Made by a program: the position numbers and the translations under genes. A model generated the notes under the pieces. The model was given only the letters and a program-made list of their open reading frames with translations, made no database searches and was not told the DNA's origin. Below are positions 35,178 to 42,270 of a DNA stretch of 42,270 nt, one piece after another. How positions within the stretch are numbered: the first letter of the stretch is position 1; the number at the start of each line of letters is the position of its first letter. Origin of the DNA: Loigolactobacillus jiayinensis (GTDB taxonomy: Bacteria > Bacillota > Bacilli > Lactobacillales > Lactobacillaceae). The stretch spans positions 1 through 42,270 of the forward strand of contig NZ_RHOF01000035.1 of NCBI RefSeq assembly GCF_003946445.1, read 5' to 3'.

Positions 35178-37259
35178 TTATTTAACGATCAATTGATTTA
35201 AATCAGCAATACTGAAAATTAACCGTGCCAAAATAACTAATTGTTTCAAGCGATTATTCCGTACCGCTTCATCATCAACCATCACCATAGTCGCATCAAA
35301 GTAATCAGCGATCAATGGCCGCAATGCCTCTAATGCATGGTAATTTTCAGCGATCGTCCGACCAACTGCTTGATCCCGAACGGCTTCAACTGCAGTATAA
35401 AGTTGCTTTTCAGCATCATTTTCAAACAAGCTAGGCTCAACTTTTAAATCAGCTTGTGGGCCAAAATCAGCTTTTTCACTGAGGCGCAAGACACGCGTTA
35501 AAGCTTCGATCGTTGCTTTAAAGGCAGGATCGTCTTTACGTTGCTCTAATACTTTAGCAGCCGCAAACATCCCTTGTAGATCGTTTTCGTGACTCGCTAA
35601 AACAGCATCGACAATGTCATAGCGCACTTTATGTTGACTAAACCATTGGCGCATCCGTTCATTAACAAATTGTTGCAAGTCAACAATATTAGCGTCCAGT
35701 TTCAAGCCAAAGGTAGCTTTGTGTTCAGCTAATACGTGGCTACTTTCTTGTTGCAACGCAGAAATATCTAAATGCCAGTTTTCTGCCTTAACAATACGGA
35801 CGATCCCCGCAGCTTGACGCCGTAAAGCGTATGGATCGTTGGACCCATTAGGAATTAAACCAACGGCGAAAAAGCTAGTGATACTATCAAGTTTATCGGC
35901 CACAGCCAAAACTGCACCAACCGTAGTTTGTGGCAATTCACCATCGGCTGAGATCGGCATATAATGTTCACGAATTGCCGTCGCAACAGCCGGATTTTCC
36001 CCTTGTAACAAGGCGTATTTTTCGCCCATTGTACCTTGTAATTCAGGGAATTCACCGACCATCCCAGTCATTAAGTCAAACTTGTAAATTTCACTGGCAC
36101 GTTGTAGATCCGCTAATTCAGTTGAATTTAAACCAACGTTTTTACCAATCAGTTGACCGATCAATTGTACCCGCTGCATTTTTTCATACATGGTTCCAAT
36201 TTTTTCATGGAACGTGACTTTCTTCAAACGTTCAACGTAGTCAGCGATTGTTTGTTGTTGATCTTCATTGTAGAAGAATTGGGCATCTTCTAATCGTGCC
36301 GTCAACACCTTTTCGTTCCCACTGATCACGTTGTCTAAATACGCCCGATTTCCGTTGCGCACTGAGATGAAAATCGGCAACAACTTACCAGCTTGGTCAC
36401 GCGCGTAGAAGAAACGCTGATGATCCTTCATTGAGGTGATCAACACTTCGTCTGGCATTTGTAAATATTTGGTTTTAAAGCTACCAGCAAAAGCAGTTGG
36501 GTATTCAACTAGATTATTAACTTCTTCCAATAAATCAGGATCTAGCTCAACCACCCAATTATTTTCCTTGGCCAAAGTCGTAATCTGTTGCTTGATCTCA
36601 GCTTTACGTTTGTCAGGATCGGCAACGACAAATTGTTTCGCTAACGCAGCTTCATAATCGGCAGCTTGAGCTAGGGCAACCGGTTGGCCTAAGAAACGAT
36701 GGCCTTGTGTCGTGCGGCCACTTTTAATGTTCAAAACCTGTAATGGTACAATGGCTTGATCCAACAGCGCAACTAGCCAATGAATTGGCCGAATGTATTC
36801 AAAGTCGTAACTGCCCCAGTGCATATTAGTTGGGAAAGTCATGCTTGTGATAACTTCAGTTAACCCACTTAAAACTTCAGTCGCTGACTTGCCCGGCGTA
36901 AACTTGTTCACGAAAACATAGTCTTCACCTTTTTGCTGTTTAAACGTGATATCGTCAGTCGTCAACCCTTGACCACGGACAAAACCTTGCGCCGCTTTAG
37001 TCCAATTACCATCCTTATCTTGAGCAATTCGTTTGGCCGGACCGCGTAATTCCTTCTTAACATCAGCTTGTTTCGCTGCAACGTCAGTTAACATAACCGC
37101 TAACCGCCGGGGAGTTGCAAAGGACTTGATCTCACCGTAATCTAAGCGCTGTGCTTTTAAAAAGTCAGCGGTGCGCTTAACCAATTGCTCACGACTAGGG
37201 GTAACAACGTGAGCAGGGATTTCTTCTAACCCAATTTCTAGTACAAATGTTTGACTCAT
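35178..37259 (-). CDS. glyS: Glycyl-tRNA synthetase beta subunit
   Basis: Beta chain of the alpha2beta2 glycyl-tRNA synthetase, which binds tRNA-Gly. At 693 residues it has the expected length. The start [19 protein letters not shown] is the family signature. HD-domain-like and anticodon-binding regions follow, with the C-terminal part (about 560-690) resembling the class I anticodon-binding fold ([24 protein letters not shown]). AAGGAGGAGG precedes the ATG. It is 2 bases from glyQ and is co-regulated by the upstream T-box. Confidence 0.97.
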   Translation of the reverse strand: MSQTFVLEIGLEEIPAHVVTPSREQLVKRTADFLKAQRLDYGEIKSFATPRRLAVMLTDVAAKQADVKKELRGPAKRIAQDKDGNWTKAAQGFVRGQGLTTDDITFKQQKGEDYVFVNKFTPGKSATEVLSGLTEVITSMTFPTNMHWGSYDFEYIRPIHWLVALLDQAIVPLQVLNIKSGRTTQGHRFLGQPVALAQAADYEAALAKQFVVADPDKRKAEIKQQITTLAKENNWVVELDPDLLEEVNNLVEYPTAFAGSFKTKYLQMPDEVLITSMKDHQRFFYARDQAGKLLPIFISVRNGNRAYLDNVISGNEKVLTARLEDAQFFYNEDQQQTIADYVERLKKVTFHEKIGTMYEKMQRVQLIGQLIGKNVGLNSTELADLQRASEIYKFDLMTGMVGEFPELQGTMGEKYALLQGENPAVATAIREHYMPISADGELPQTTVGAVLAVADKLDSITSFFAVGLIPNGSNDPYALRRQAAGIVRIVKAENWHLDISALQQESSHVLAEHKATFGLKLDANIVDLQQFVNERMRQWFSQHKVRYDIVDAVLASHENDLQGMFAAAKVLEQRKDDPAFKATIEALTRVLRLSEKADFGPQADLKVEPSLFENDAEKQLYTAVEAVRDQAVGRTIAENYHALEALRPLIADYFDATMVMVDDEAVRNNRLKQLVILARLIFSIADLNQLIVK

Positions 37260-37261
37260 AA

Positions 37262-38164
37262 CTATGCCTCCTCCTTTTTTGTTGCGTCCTTAAGTAAGGG
37301 GAAACCTAACTTTTCCCGTTCGTCAACAAAGGCACGGGCCACAGCACGGGCCATATTTCGGATGCGCGCTAAATAACCGGCACGTTCAGTCACACTGACG
37401 GCGCCACGTGCATCCAGCAAGTTGAAAGTATGGCTACATTTGAGAATATAGTCATAGGCTGGGTGAACCAAACCATTTTTGATTTGCTTTTTAGCTTCAG
37501 TTTCATACATATCGAATAATTGTAATAACATCGCCTGATTACTTTCTTCAAAAGAGTATTTTGAATGTTCATATTCAGGTTCTTTGAAAATTTCGCCGTA
37601 CTTGACCCCGTCGCCCCATTCCAAATCAAAGACGCTGTTCACGTCTTGGATGTAGGAAGCTAACCGTTCAATACCATACGTAATTTCTGAAGTAACTGGT
37701 TTAACGTTTAACCCACCAACAACTTGGAAATACGTAAACTGAGTTACTTCCATACCATCGAGCCAAACTTCCCAACCAACACCGGCACAACCCATTGATG
37801 GATTCTCCCAGTTATCTTCAACAAAGCGAATATCATGCTCTAATGGTTCAATGCCTAATTCACGTAAGCTACCTAAATACAGTTCTTGAATATTGGCTGG
37901 TGATGGCTTCATAACTACTTGAAATTGGTGATGTTGGTATAACCGGTTAGGATTTTCGCCGTACCGACCATCAGCTGGCCGCCGTGAAGGTTCCACATAG
38001 GCCGCATTCCATGGTTCTGGTCCGATCGCCCGTAAAAAAGTATAGGGGCTCATCGTGCCGGCGCCTTTTTCCGTATCGTAAGCTTGCATTAACATACAGC
38101 CTTGATCGCCCCAATAACGTTGCAAGGTCAAAATCATTTCTTGAACATTTAATTTCTGACTCAT
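37262..38164 (-). CDS. glyQ: Glycyl-tRNA synthetase alpha subunit
   Basis: Catalytic class II chain that charges tRNA-Gly with glycine, working with GlyS. The 300-residue protein has [48 protein letters not shown], the [17 protein letters not shown] motif and the final [13 protein letters not shown]. Only bacteria with the split enzyme have it. AATGGAGG precedes the ATG. A glycine T-box riboswitch lies immediately upstream. Confidence 0.98.
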   Translation of the reverse strand: MSQKLNVQEMILTLQRYWGDQGCMLMQAYDTEKGAGTMSPYTFLRAIGPEPWNAAYVEPSRRPADGRYGENPNRLYQHHQFQVVMKPSPANIQELYLGSLRELGIEPLEHDIRFVEDNWENPSMGCAGVGWEVWLDGMEVTQFTYFQVVGGLNVKPVTSEITYGIERLASYIQDVNSVFDLEWGDGVKYGEIFKEPEYEHSKYSFEESNQAMLLQLFDMYETEAKKQIKNGLVHPAYDYILKCSHTFNLLDARGAVSVTERAGYLARIRNMARAVARAFVDEREKLGFPLLKDATKKEEA

Positions 38165-38185
38165 AACAAATCCTCCATTTCTAAG

Positions 38186-38400
38186 TTCGCGGCATATAAA
38201 AAGTCCCTATGCCGTCAAAAAACACGACATAGGGACGCAAGTGCGCGGTTCCACCCTAGTTCTAGCAAATTACTTTGCTAACACTTCATTGTAATTCAAT
38301 TCGAACTCGAGAGTGCCACGCCAAGCAATTACCTACCTGACTTCCACCAACTCAGGCTCGCTTAAAGTATTGCTTAACACCGTTCCGTCTTCATTCACTG
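38186..38400 (-). ncRNA. T-box leader of glyQ-glyS (glycine)
   Basis: The minus-strand T-box motif AGGGTGGAACCGCG is at 38244-38257, the 14-base signature of the antiterminator. Upstream is Stem I: AAGCAAT (5') and ATTGCTT (3') arms, a base helix AGTG/CACT, and a GAATGAAGA K-turn-like stretch. Directly after the 3' arm comes GGC (38320-38322), the likely glycine specifier; a second GGC follows at 38315-38317. Uncharged tRNA-Gly would favour antitermination and turn on the synthetase. Terminator at 38198-38236. Confidence 0.93.
38198..38236 (-). terminator. Conditional terminator of the glyQS T-box
   Basis: GTCCCTATG (38203-38211) and CATAGGGAC (38228-38236) form a 9-bp stem extended by CGT/ACG, followed on the minus strand by five T (38198-38202). 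It competes with the antiterminator that contains the T-box motif. Confidence 0.9.
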
Positions 38401-38406
38401 ATACAG

Positions 38407-38435
38407 ATTCTACGGCTTTTCTTAAAAGTTGTCAA
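38407..38435 (-). promoter_or_regulatory. Promoter of glyQ-glyS
   Basis: Minus-strand TTGACA (38430-38435), 17 bases, TAGAAT (38407-38412). A consensus -35; the TGA of this hexamer is the recO stop codon. Predicted start near 38400, at the 5' edge of Stem I. Confidence 0.8.
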
Positions 38436-39208
38436 TCACGTTTTAACAAACCATCCCAATTGGCCATTTCATCAATAAAATGTTTACTCTTTAACGCTAG
38501 GCCCGTGCTATCTTGATAGATTCGATCGATCATGCGCTTTAGGTCTTGCTTCGTCGCTGGCTTAACCGTGATCGAATTCAACTTACGCAGATCAATTATC
38601 GAAAATAAGCGCAACAGATAAATAGCGCGTGCACTGCCGTGAAAGCGATAAGGATCCAGTGACCAATGTTGTTGGCACAGCACGCCACCATAGCTTTGTG
38701 AATAATCCAATGGTAAATCAGTGCGTTGACAAACCACGCAGCTTTCTAAATGCGGCGCCACACCAAAAACTTGTAACAGTTGCACTTCCATAATATTAGT
38801 GATGATTTGTGGATCAAAACCATCATCGATATACCGTAAGGCTAATTGCGTTTGTTCATACCAGCGTTCTAGTGGTTGACCATCAGGAAAAGCCACATCG
38901 ATCAAGTTTAAAATATAGGTCGCGTAGGCATTGAGTGTAATGTCTTGGCTGATTGATTGCCACTGCCGGTATTCCTTAGCTGCATTGATAAACGACAAGC
39001 CTTCGGGCCGCACATCACCTATAAAGGTGCCATGGGTAAATGGTAAAATTGCTGCTGCCAACCGAAACCCGCGCTTACGAGCCCCACGAATAAAAAACAT
39101 TTTCTTGCCGAAACGATCAGTTAAGATCTTAACCAACATATCCCGCTCACGATAATCTTTTCGCAACATGACAACGCCATTAAAATCAGTAATTTCTCGT
39201 TGTGCCAA
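38432..39208 (-). CDS. recO: DNA repair protein RecO
   Basis: Recombination mediator that loads RecA with RecR and anneals single strands. The 258-residue protein has an N-terminal OB fold (about 1-80), a helical part and a zinc site (Cys157, Cys160, Cys178 and probably His181). The start is TTG at 39208 after AGGAGG; MAQREITDFNGVVMLRKDYRERDML is the family N-terminus. It is 13 bases after era, the conserved era-recO order. Its stop codon is part of the glyQ promoter. Confidence 0.95.
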   Translation of the reverse strand: MAQREITDFNGVVMLRKDYRERDMLVKILTDRFGKKMFFIRGARKRGFRLAAAILPFTHGTFIGDVRPEGLSFINAAKEYRQWQSISQDITLNAYATYILNLIDVAFPDGQPLERWYEQTQLALRYIDDGFDPQIITNIMEVQLLQVFGVAPHLESCVVCQRTDLPLDYSQSYGGVLCQQHWSLDPYRFHGSARAIYLLRLFSIIDLRKLNSITVKPATKQDLKRMIDRIYQDSTGLALKSKHFIDEMANWDGLLKRD

Positions 39209-39221
39209 CGCAACCTCCTGG

Positions 39222-40127
39222 TTAGTAATTCTTCTTTTGGTAACCTAATTCGTTTAAGTAGCGTGGATTATCGCGCCAATTTTTATCAATTTTAACCCAT
39301 AATTGCAAATACACTTTGTCACCTAACAAATGTTCAATATCACGGCGTGCACGGGTACCGATCTCTTTTAGCATTTTACCACCTTTACCGATGATAATGC
39401 CTTTTTGACCTTCACGTTCGACAATGATCGTTGCTTCAACTTTTAGTTTGTCATTATCGTTGCGCCGCATCCGCTCCACATTAACTGCAACAGAATGTGG
39501 AACTTCATCACGGGTCAATTCAAGGATCTTTTCCCGAATTAATTCCGAAACAACAAAGTATTCTGGATGATCGGTGATTTGGTCATCGGGATAATATTGT
39601 GGACCAACTGGTAAATTTTGATTTAATGCCGTCAATAATTCATCAACATTATTACCTTCCAATGCAGAAATTGGGAAGACGTTAGCAAAATCAAACTCAG
39701 CTTGGTACTGTTCCACAAATGGCAATAAATCATTGGGGTGCACAGTATCGATTTTATTGACGATCAAATAGACTGGTTGCTTAACATGCTTTAATTGCTC
39801 CAGAATGAAAGCATCACCGCTACCCATTTTATCTTTGACGCTGACCATAAATAAAACAGCATCCACTTCATTTAGCGAAGAAGTTGCTGAGTTCAGCATA
39901 AACTCGTCCAGCTTATTTTGTGGCTTATGGATCCCTGGTGTATCAATGAAAACAATTTGACTATGATCAGTGGTATAGATCCCTTGAATTTTGTTGCGGG
40001 TGGTTTGGGCCTTATTCGACATAATAGCAACTTTTTGACCAACAACGCGGTTTAAAAAGGTTGATTTACCGACATTGGGCCGACCAACGATTGCGACAAA
40101 CCCAGAATGGAATTCTGTTTCACTCAT
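39222..40127 (-). CDS. era: GTPase Era
   Basis: Essential GTPase that binds 16S rRNA near its 3' end and helps 30S assembly. The 301-residue protein has GRPNVGKST (15-23), [12 protein letters not shown], and a C-terminal KH domain (about 205-290) with [28 protein letters not shown] precedes the ATG. It belongs to the cluster phoH-ybeY-dgkA-era-recO, which is widely conserved in Firmicutes and is mostly about ribosome maturation. Confidence 0.98.
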   Translation of the reverse strand: MSETEFHSGFVAIVGRPNVGKSTFLNRVVGQKVAIMSNKAQTTRNKIQGIYTTDHSQIVFIDTPGIHKPQNKLDEFMLNSATSSLNEVDAVLFMVSVKDKMGSGDAFILEQLKHVKQPVYLIVNKIDTVHPNDLLPFVEQYQAEFDFANVFPISALEGNNVDELLTALNQNLPVGPQYYPDDQITDHPEYFVVSELIREKILELTRDEVPHSVAVNVERMRRNDNDKLKVEATIIVEREGQKGIIIGKGGKMLKEIGTRARRDIEHLLGDKVYLQLWVKIDKNWRDNPRYLNELGYQKKNY

Positions 40128-40204
40128 TTTATGCTGCTCCTTAATTAGGTTGTACTTTAAGCGTACTTACCTAGCTTCATTAAAAATCGATTTTACTTTA
40201 CGCT

Positions 40205-40594
40205 CTAAATTAGCGCTAATAATTTGGGTAAAAAAATGACCAAGCCAACAATTATGGCAAAAAGTGCGGCGACTAATACAGCTGCTGCCGCCAAATCTTT
40301 GGCGTATTTAGCGGCCACGGTATAGTGATGGGCCGTTAATAGATCAACCACATTTTCCACCACCGTATTAGCCAATTCACTTTGGATCACCATAAAAATA
40401 GCGAGTACCAGCCAGAGCCAGTCGCCACGGTCCAAGTGCAACCACCAGCCACAGCCCAATACCAATAAACCAGCTAATAAATGCCAGCGCATATTGCGTT
40501 CCAAACGGACAACCTCAACTAGGCCAGCGACTGCATGCCGCATACTCTGACCTAAATTATGATTTTTAGTGGTCTGTCTATCTTTTAAGCCCAT
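40205..40594 (-). CDS. dgkA: Diacylglycerol/undecaprenol kinase family protein
   Basis: A 129-residue membrane kinase of the DgkA family, which in Gram-positives phosphorylates undecaprenol to recycle the lipid carrier of cell-wall synthesis. It has the amphipathic N-terminus, RLERNMRWHLLAG, three transmembrane helices, and the conserved active-site stretch IQSELANTVVENVVDLL and YAKDLAAAAVL. The frame extends to 40669, but the family start is about MGLKDRQ, the ATG at 40594 (another ATG at 40600). It overlaps the end of ybeY by 17 bases. The ribosome site is weak, so translation probably depends on ybeY. Confidence 0.9.
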   Translation of the reverse strand: MGLKDRQTTKNHNLGQSMRHAVAGLVEVVRLERNMRWHLLAGLLVLGCGWWLHLDRGDWLWLVLAIFMVIQSELANTVVENVVDLLTAHHYTVAAKYAKDLAAAAVLVAALFAIIVGLVIFLPKLLALI

Positions 40595-41054
40595 ACGCAT
40601 CCAAAATTTCTCGCTGTAATGAAAACATGATTTTTTCGTCTTCTGGTGAGCGCATATGATCGTATCCATTTAGATGTAAGAAGCCGTGAACGACTAAGAA
40701 ACCTAATTCGCGCTCAAAAGAATGGCCGTATTCATCAGCTTGCTCCTGCGCTTTATCAACTGAAACCATTAAATCACCGATGTTACGCGGCACGTGAACA
40801 TCATCTGGCAAAATGATCACATCTTGATCATCAGGATCTTCTTCGATAGCAAAACTGATCACGTCAGTGGCTCGGTCTGTATTACGATAATCCTTATTGA
40901 TTTGATGAATTTCATCATTATGCATCAACGTTACTGACATTTCCGTATCCGCAGGTAACTTCATATAATTACCAGCAAATTCTAAGACGTCTTGAATCAA
41001 TTTTAAATGTTCCGCAGATGCGGCTTCCGTATGGTCAAATATTTCTAAATCCAC
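40578..41054 (-). CDS. ybeY: Endoribonuclease YbeY
   Basis: Zinc endoribonuclease for 16S rRNA 3'-end maturation and ribosome quality control. At 158 residues it has the usual length. The metal site is HGFLHLNGYDH with His123, His127 and His133, and the conserved TDVISFAIEED precedes it. The start appears to be a GTG at 41054 (AGGAAG just upstream). It lies between phoH and dgkA, as in most Firmicutes. Confidence 0.96.
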   Translation of the reverse strand: MDLEIFDHTEAASAEHLKLIQDVLEFAGNYMKLPADTEMSVTLMHNDEIHQINKDYRNTDRATDVISFAIEEDPDDQDVIILPDDVHVPRNIGDLMVSVDKAQEQADEYGHSFERELGFLVVHGFLHLNGYDHMRSPEDEKIMFSLQREILDAYGLKR

Positions 41055-41081
41055 ACAACTTCCTACCCTTCAAAAATAATA

Positions 41082-42050
41082 TTATGCTTGCCGACTTTGC
41101 TTATCATAAGCCGCAATAATGCTGGCCACCACTGGATGGCGCACCACATCAGCAGCACTAAAATTAACAAAAGTAATATGATCAATATCTTGTAAAATAC
41201 GCTGTGCTTGGACTAAACCACTGTTAGCACTACGCGGTAAATCAATCTGGGTGATATCCCCATTAACGATCATTTTCGAGCCATAGCCCAAGCGAGTCAA
41301 AAACATTTTCATTTGCGCTGGTGTCGTATTTTGCGCTTCATCTAAAATAACAAAGGCATTGTCCAACGTTCGCCCACGCATATAGGCCAGTGGTGCGATC
41401 TCGATCACACCACGATCCATTAAGCGCGTGGTGTGTTCTGCGCCTAAGACATCATATAGCGCATCGTAAATTGGCCGTAAATAAGGATCAACCTTTTCCT
41501 TTAGGTCACCTGGCAAAAAGCCTAAACTTTCACCCGCCTCAACTGCTGGCCGGGTCAAAATAATTTTTTCTACGGTTCCTTTTTTCAACGCGGCAACGGC
41601 CATAACCACGGCCAAATAAGTTTTACCAGTCCCAGCTGGGCCAATACCAAAAGTAACATCATTATGGTCAGCTGCTTGTACGTATTGACGCTGACCGAAG
41701 TTTTTCACGCGAATCGGCTTACCACGACGATTTTTAATTAATTCAGTAGCGTACAGGTCTTGAAAATAGTCTAATGTGCCGCGGGTAGCCATTTTGATTG
41801 CACTGATCACATCTTCACTACTGATTGCAATGCCTTGACCAAGTAACTGTAATAAGTTAGTCAACACCGCATAAGTCTGGCTGGTGGCTTCACTTGCACC
41901 GGTAATTTTAATTTCATTACCAAACGCATTGATCGTCACGTGCAGGCCATCTTCCAGTAAACTAAGGTTTTTGTCTTGATTACCCATTAAGCTGACGGCT
42001 TGTTCTGGGCTGCTGACACGAAATACTTTAACGGCTTGTTCTTCTGTCAA
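41082..42050 (-). CDS. phoH: PhoH-like ATPase
   Basis: A 322-residue P-loop protein of the PhoH family, fitting the RNA-linked PhoL/YbeZ type by its neighbours (ybeY, era). It has Walker A GPAGTGKT (137-144) and Walker B VILDEAQN (Asp237, Glu238), and a KH-like N-terminal part (about 10-100). The likely role is an RNA helicase or ATPase with YbeY in rRNA work, by family. The frame opens at a GTG at 42068 that precedes the site AGAAGGAG; the TTG at 42050, 7 bases after that site, is the better start. Confidence 0.94.
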   Translation of the reverse strand: MTEEQAVKVFRVSSPEQAVSLMGNQDKNLSLLEDGLHVTINAFGNEIKITGASEATSQTYAVLTNLLQLLGQGIAISSEDVISAIKMATRGTLDYFQDLYATELIKNRRGKPIRVKNFGQRQYVQAADHNDVTFGIGPAGTGKTYLAVVMAVAALKKGTVEKIILTRPAVEAGESLGFLPGDLKEKVDPYLRPIYDALYDVLGAEHTTRLMDRGVIEIAPLAYMRGRTLDNAFVILDEAQNTTPAQMKMFLTRLGYGSKMIVNGDITQIDLPRSANSGLVQAQRILQDIDHITFVNFSAADVVRHPVVASIIAAYDKQSRQA

Positions 42051-42133
42051 AAGCGGGCTCCTTCTCACATCGTATTTTTTCTACGTCTCTTCTGAATAAC
42101 TAATGCATTATTTTCAGTAATTAATGGCGTCAT

Positions 42134-42153
42134 TATCATTAAAAATGATAGCA
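42134..42153. promoter_or_regulatory. Extended -10 and overlapping palindrome upstream of phoH
   Basis: TATCATT-AAA-AATGATA (42134-42150) is a 7+3+7 palindrome. Its right half, read on the minus strand, is TATCAT with an extended TGC (42151-42153), about 95 bases before phoH. A repressor could therefore block the promoter by binding here. No strong -35. Confidence 0.4.
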
Positions 42154-42270
42154 CAACCACGCTTAAAAAGCATCTGCCATTGTTTGCAGAATTTTTTAGG
42201 CGTAAATTTTAGGTCAAAAAAAGGCTCTATACTTTATCCTGTTGATAGATTGCTCAAAGTGGTAATCTAT

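Noticed and set aside
42128-42153. Fur box near phoH
   Set aside because: About 11 of 19 positions agree with the Fur consensus, mostly A/T; not enough.
42245-42270. ATAGATT/AATCTAT inverted repeat at the right edge
   Set aside because: The window ends there and no T run follows on the minus strand; it may belong to an upstream gene's terminator but cannot be judged.

Overview
The window is a stretch of low-to-moderate GC Firmicutes chromosome, most likely from a Lactobacillaceae species. The evidence is the gene order (fur-xerD, ribT-scpA-scpB-rluB, fer-ypbB-recQ-ypbE-cmk-rpsA-der-hup, recO-era-dgkA-ybeY-phoH), WxL/csc-type surface proteins, an LPQTxE-type sortase signal like that of Lactiplantibacillus plantarum, and Gram-positive expression signals (strong AGGAGG sites, extended -10 promoters, a T-box, a CtsR box). 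I cannot name the genus. Nearly everything is on the minus strand; only the ferredoxin gene (13260-13514) and a 60-residue membrane protein (25616-25798) are on the plus strand.

Layout from left to right, with transcription running right to left. 72-3755 is a four-gene csc-type surface complex: a large WxL protein, a small LPQTNE-anchored protein, a small WxL protein and a membrane-anchored DUF916/DUF3324 WxL-interacting protein. Next to it is an Mga-family regulator (3917-5422), and two 16-bp palindromes 21 bp apart lie in the csc promoter region. 5730-15979 holds conserved core genes: HU, Der, ribosomal protein S1, CMP kinase, a LysM membrane protein, short RecQ, YpbB, ferredoxin, RluB, ScpB, ScpA and RibT. 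16125-18989 holds xerD, fur, cvfB and a DUF441 membrane protein. 19181-21962 is the glycolytic pair pfkA-pyk. dnaE follows, divergent from the DUF2929 membrane protein, then clpB with a canonical CtsR operator, and a trmK-nif3-pepT group. The macromolecular synthesis block glyQ-glyS / dnaG / rpoD comes next, with a glycine T-box before glyQ and a hairpin in the dnaG leader. The last block is phoH-ybeY-dgkA-era-recO.

Most of the window is housekeeping: DNA replication and repair (DnaE, DnaG, RecO, RecQ), chromosome organisation (HU, ScpAB, XerD), ribosome and tRNA work (S1, Der, Era, YbeY, RluB, TrmK, GlyRS), glycolysis, proteostasis and metal regulation. The accessory part is the csc cluster with its regulator at the left end. 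I see no insertion sequence, prophage, CRISPR array, rRNA or tRNA gene, and no clearly new system. The items most worth checking are regulatory: the tandem palindromes before the csc genes, a TTTAAG-N5-TTTAAG repeat before the Mga-like gene, the dnaG leader hairpin, and a glyQ promoter embedded in the recO stop codon. Nine genes appear to start at GTG or TTG.
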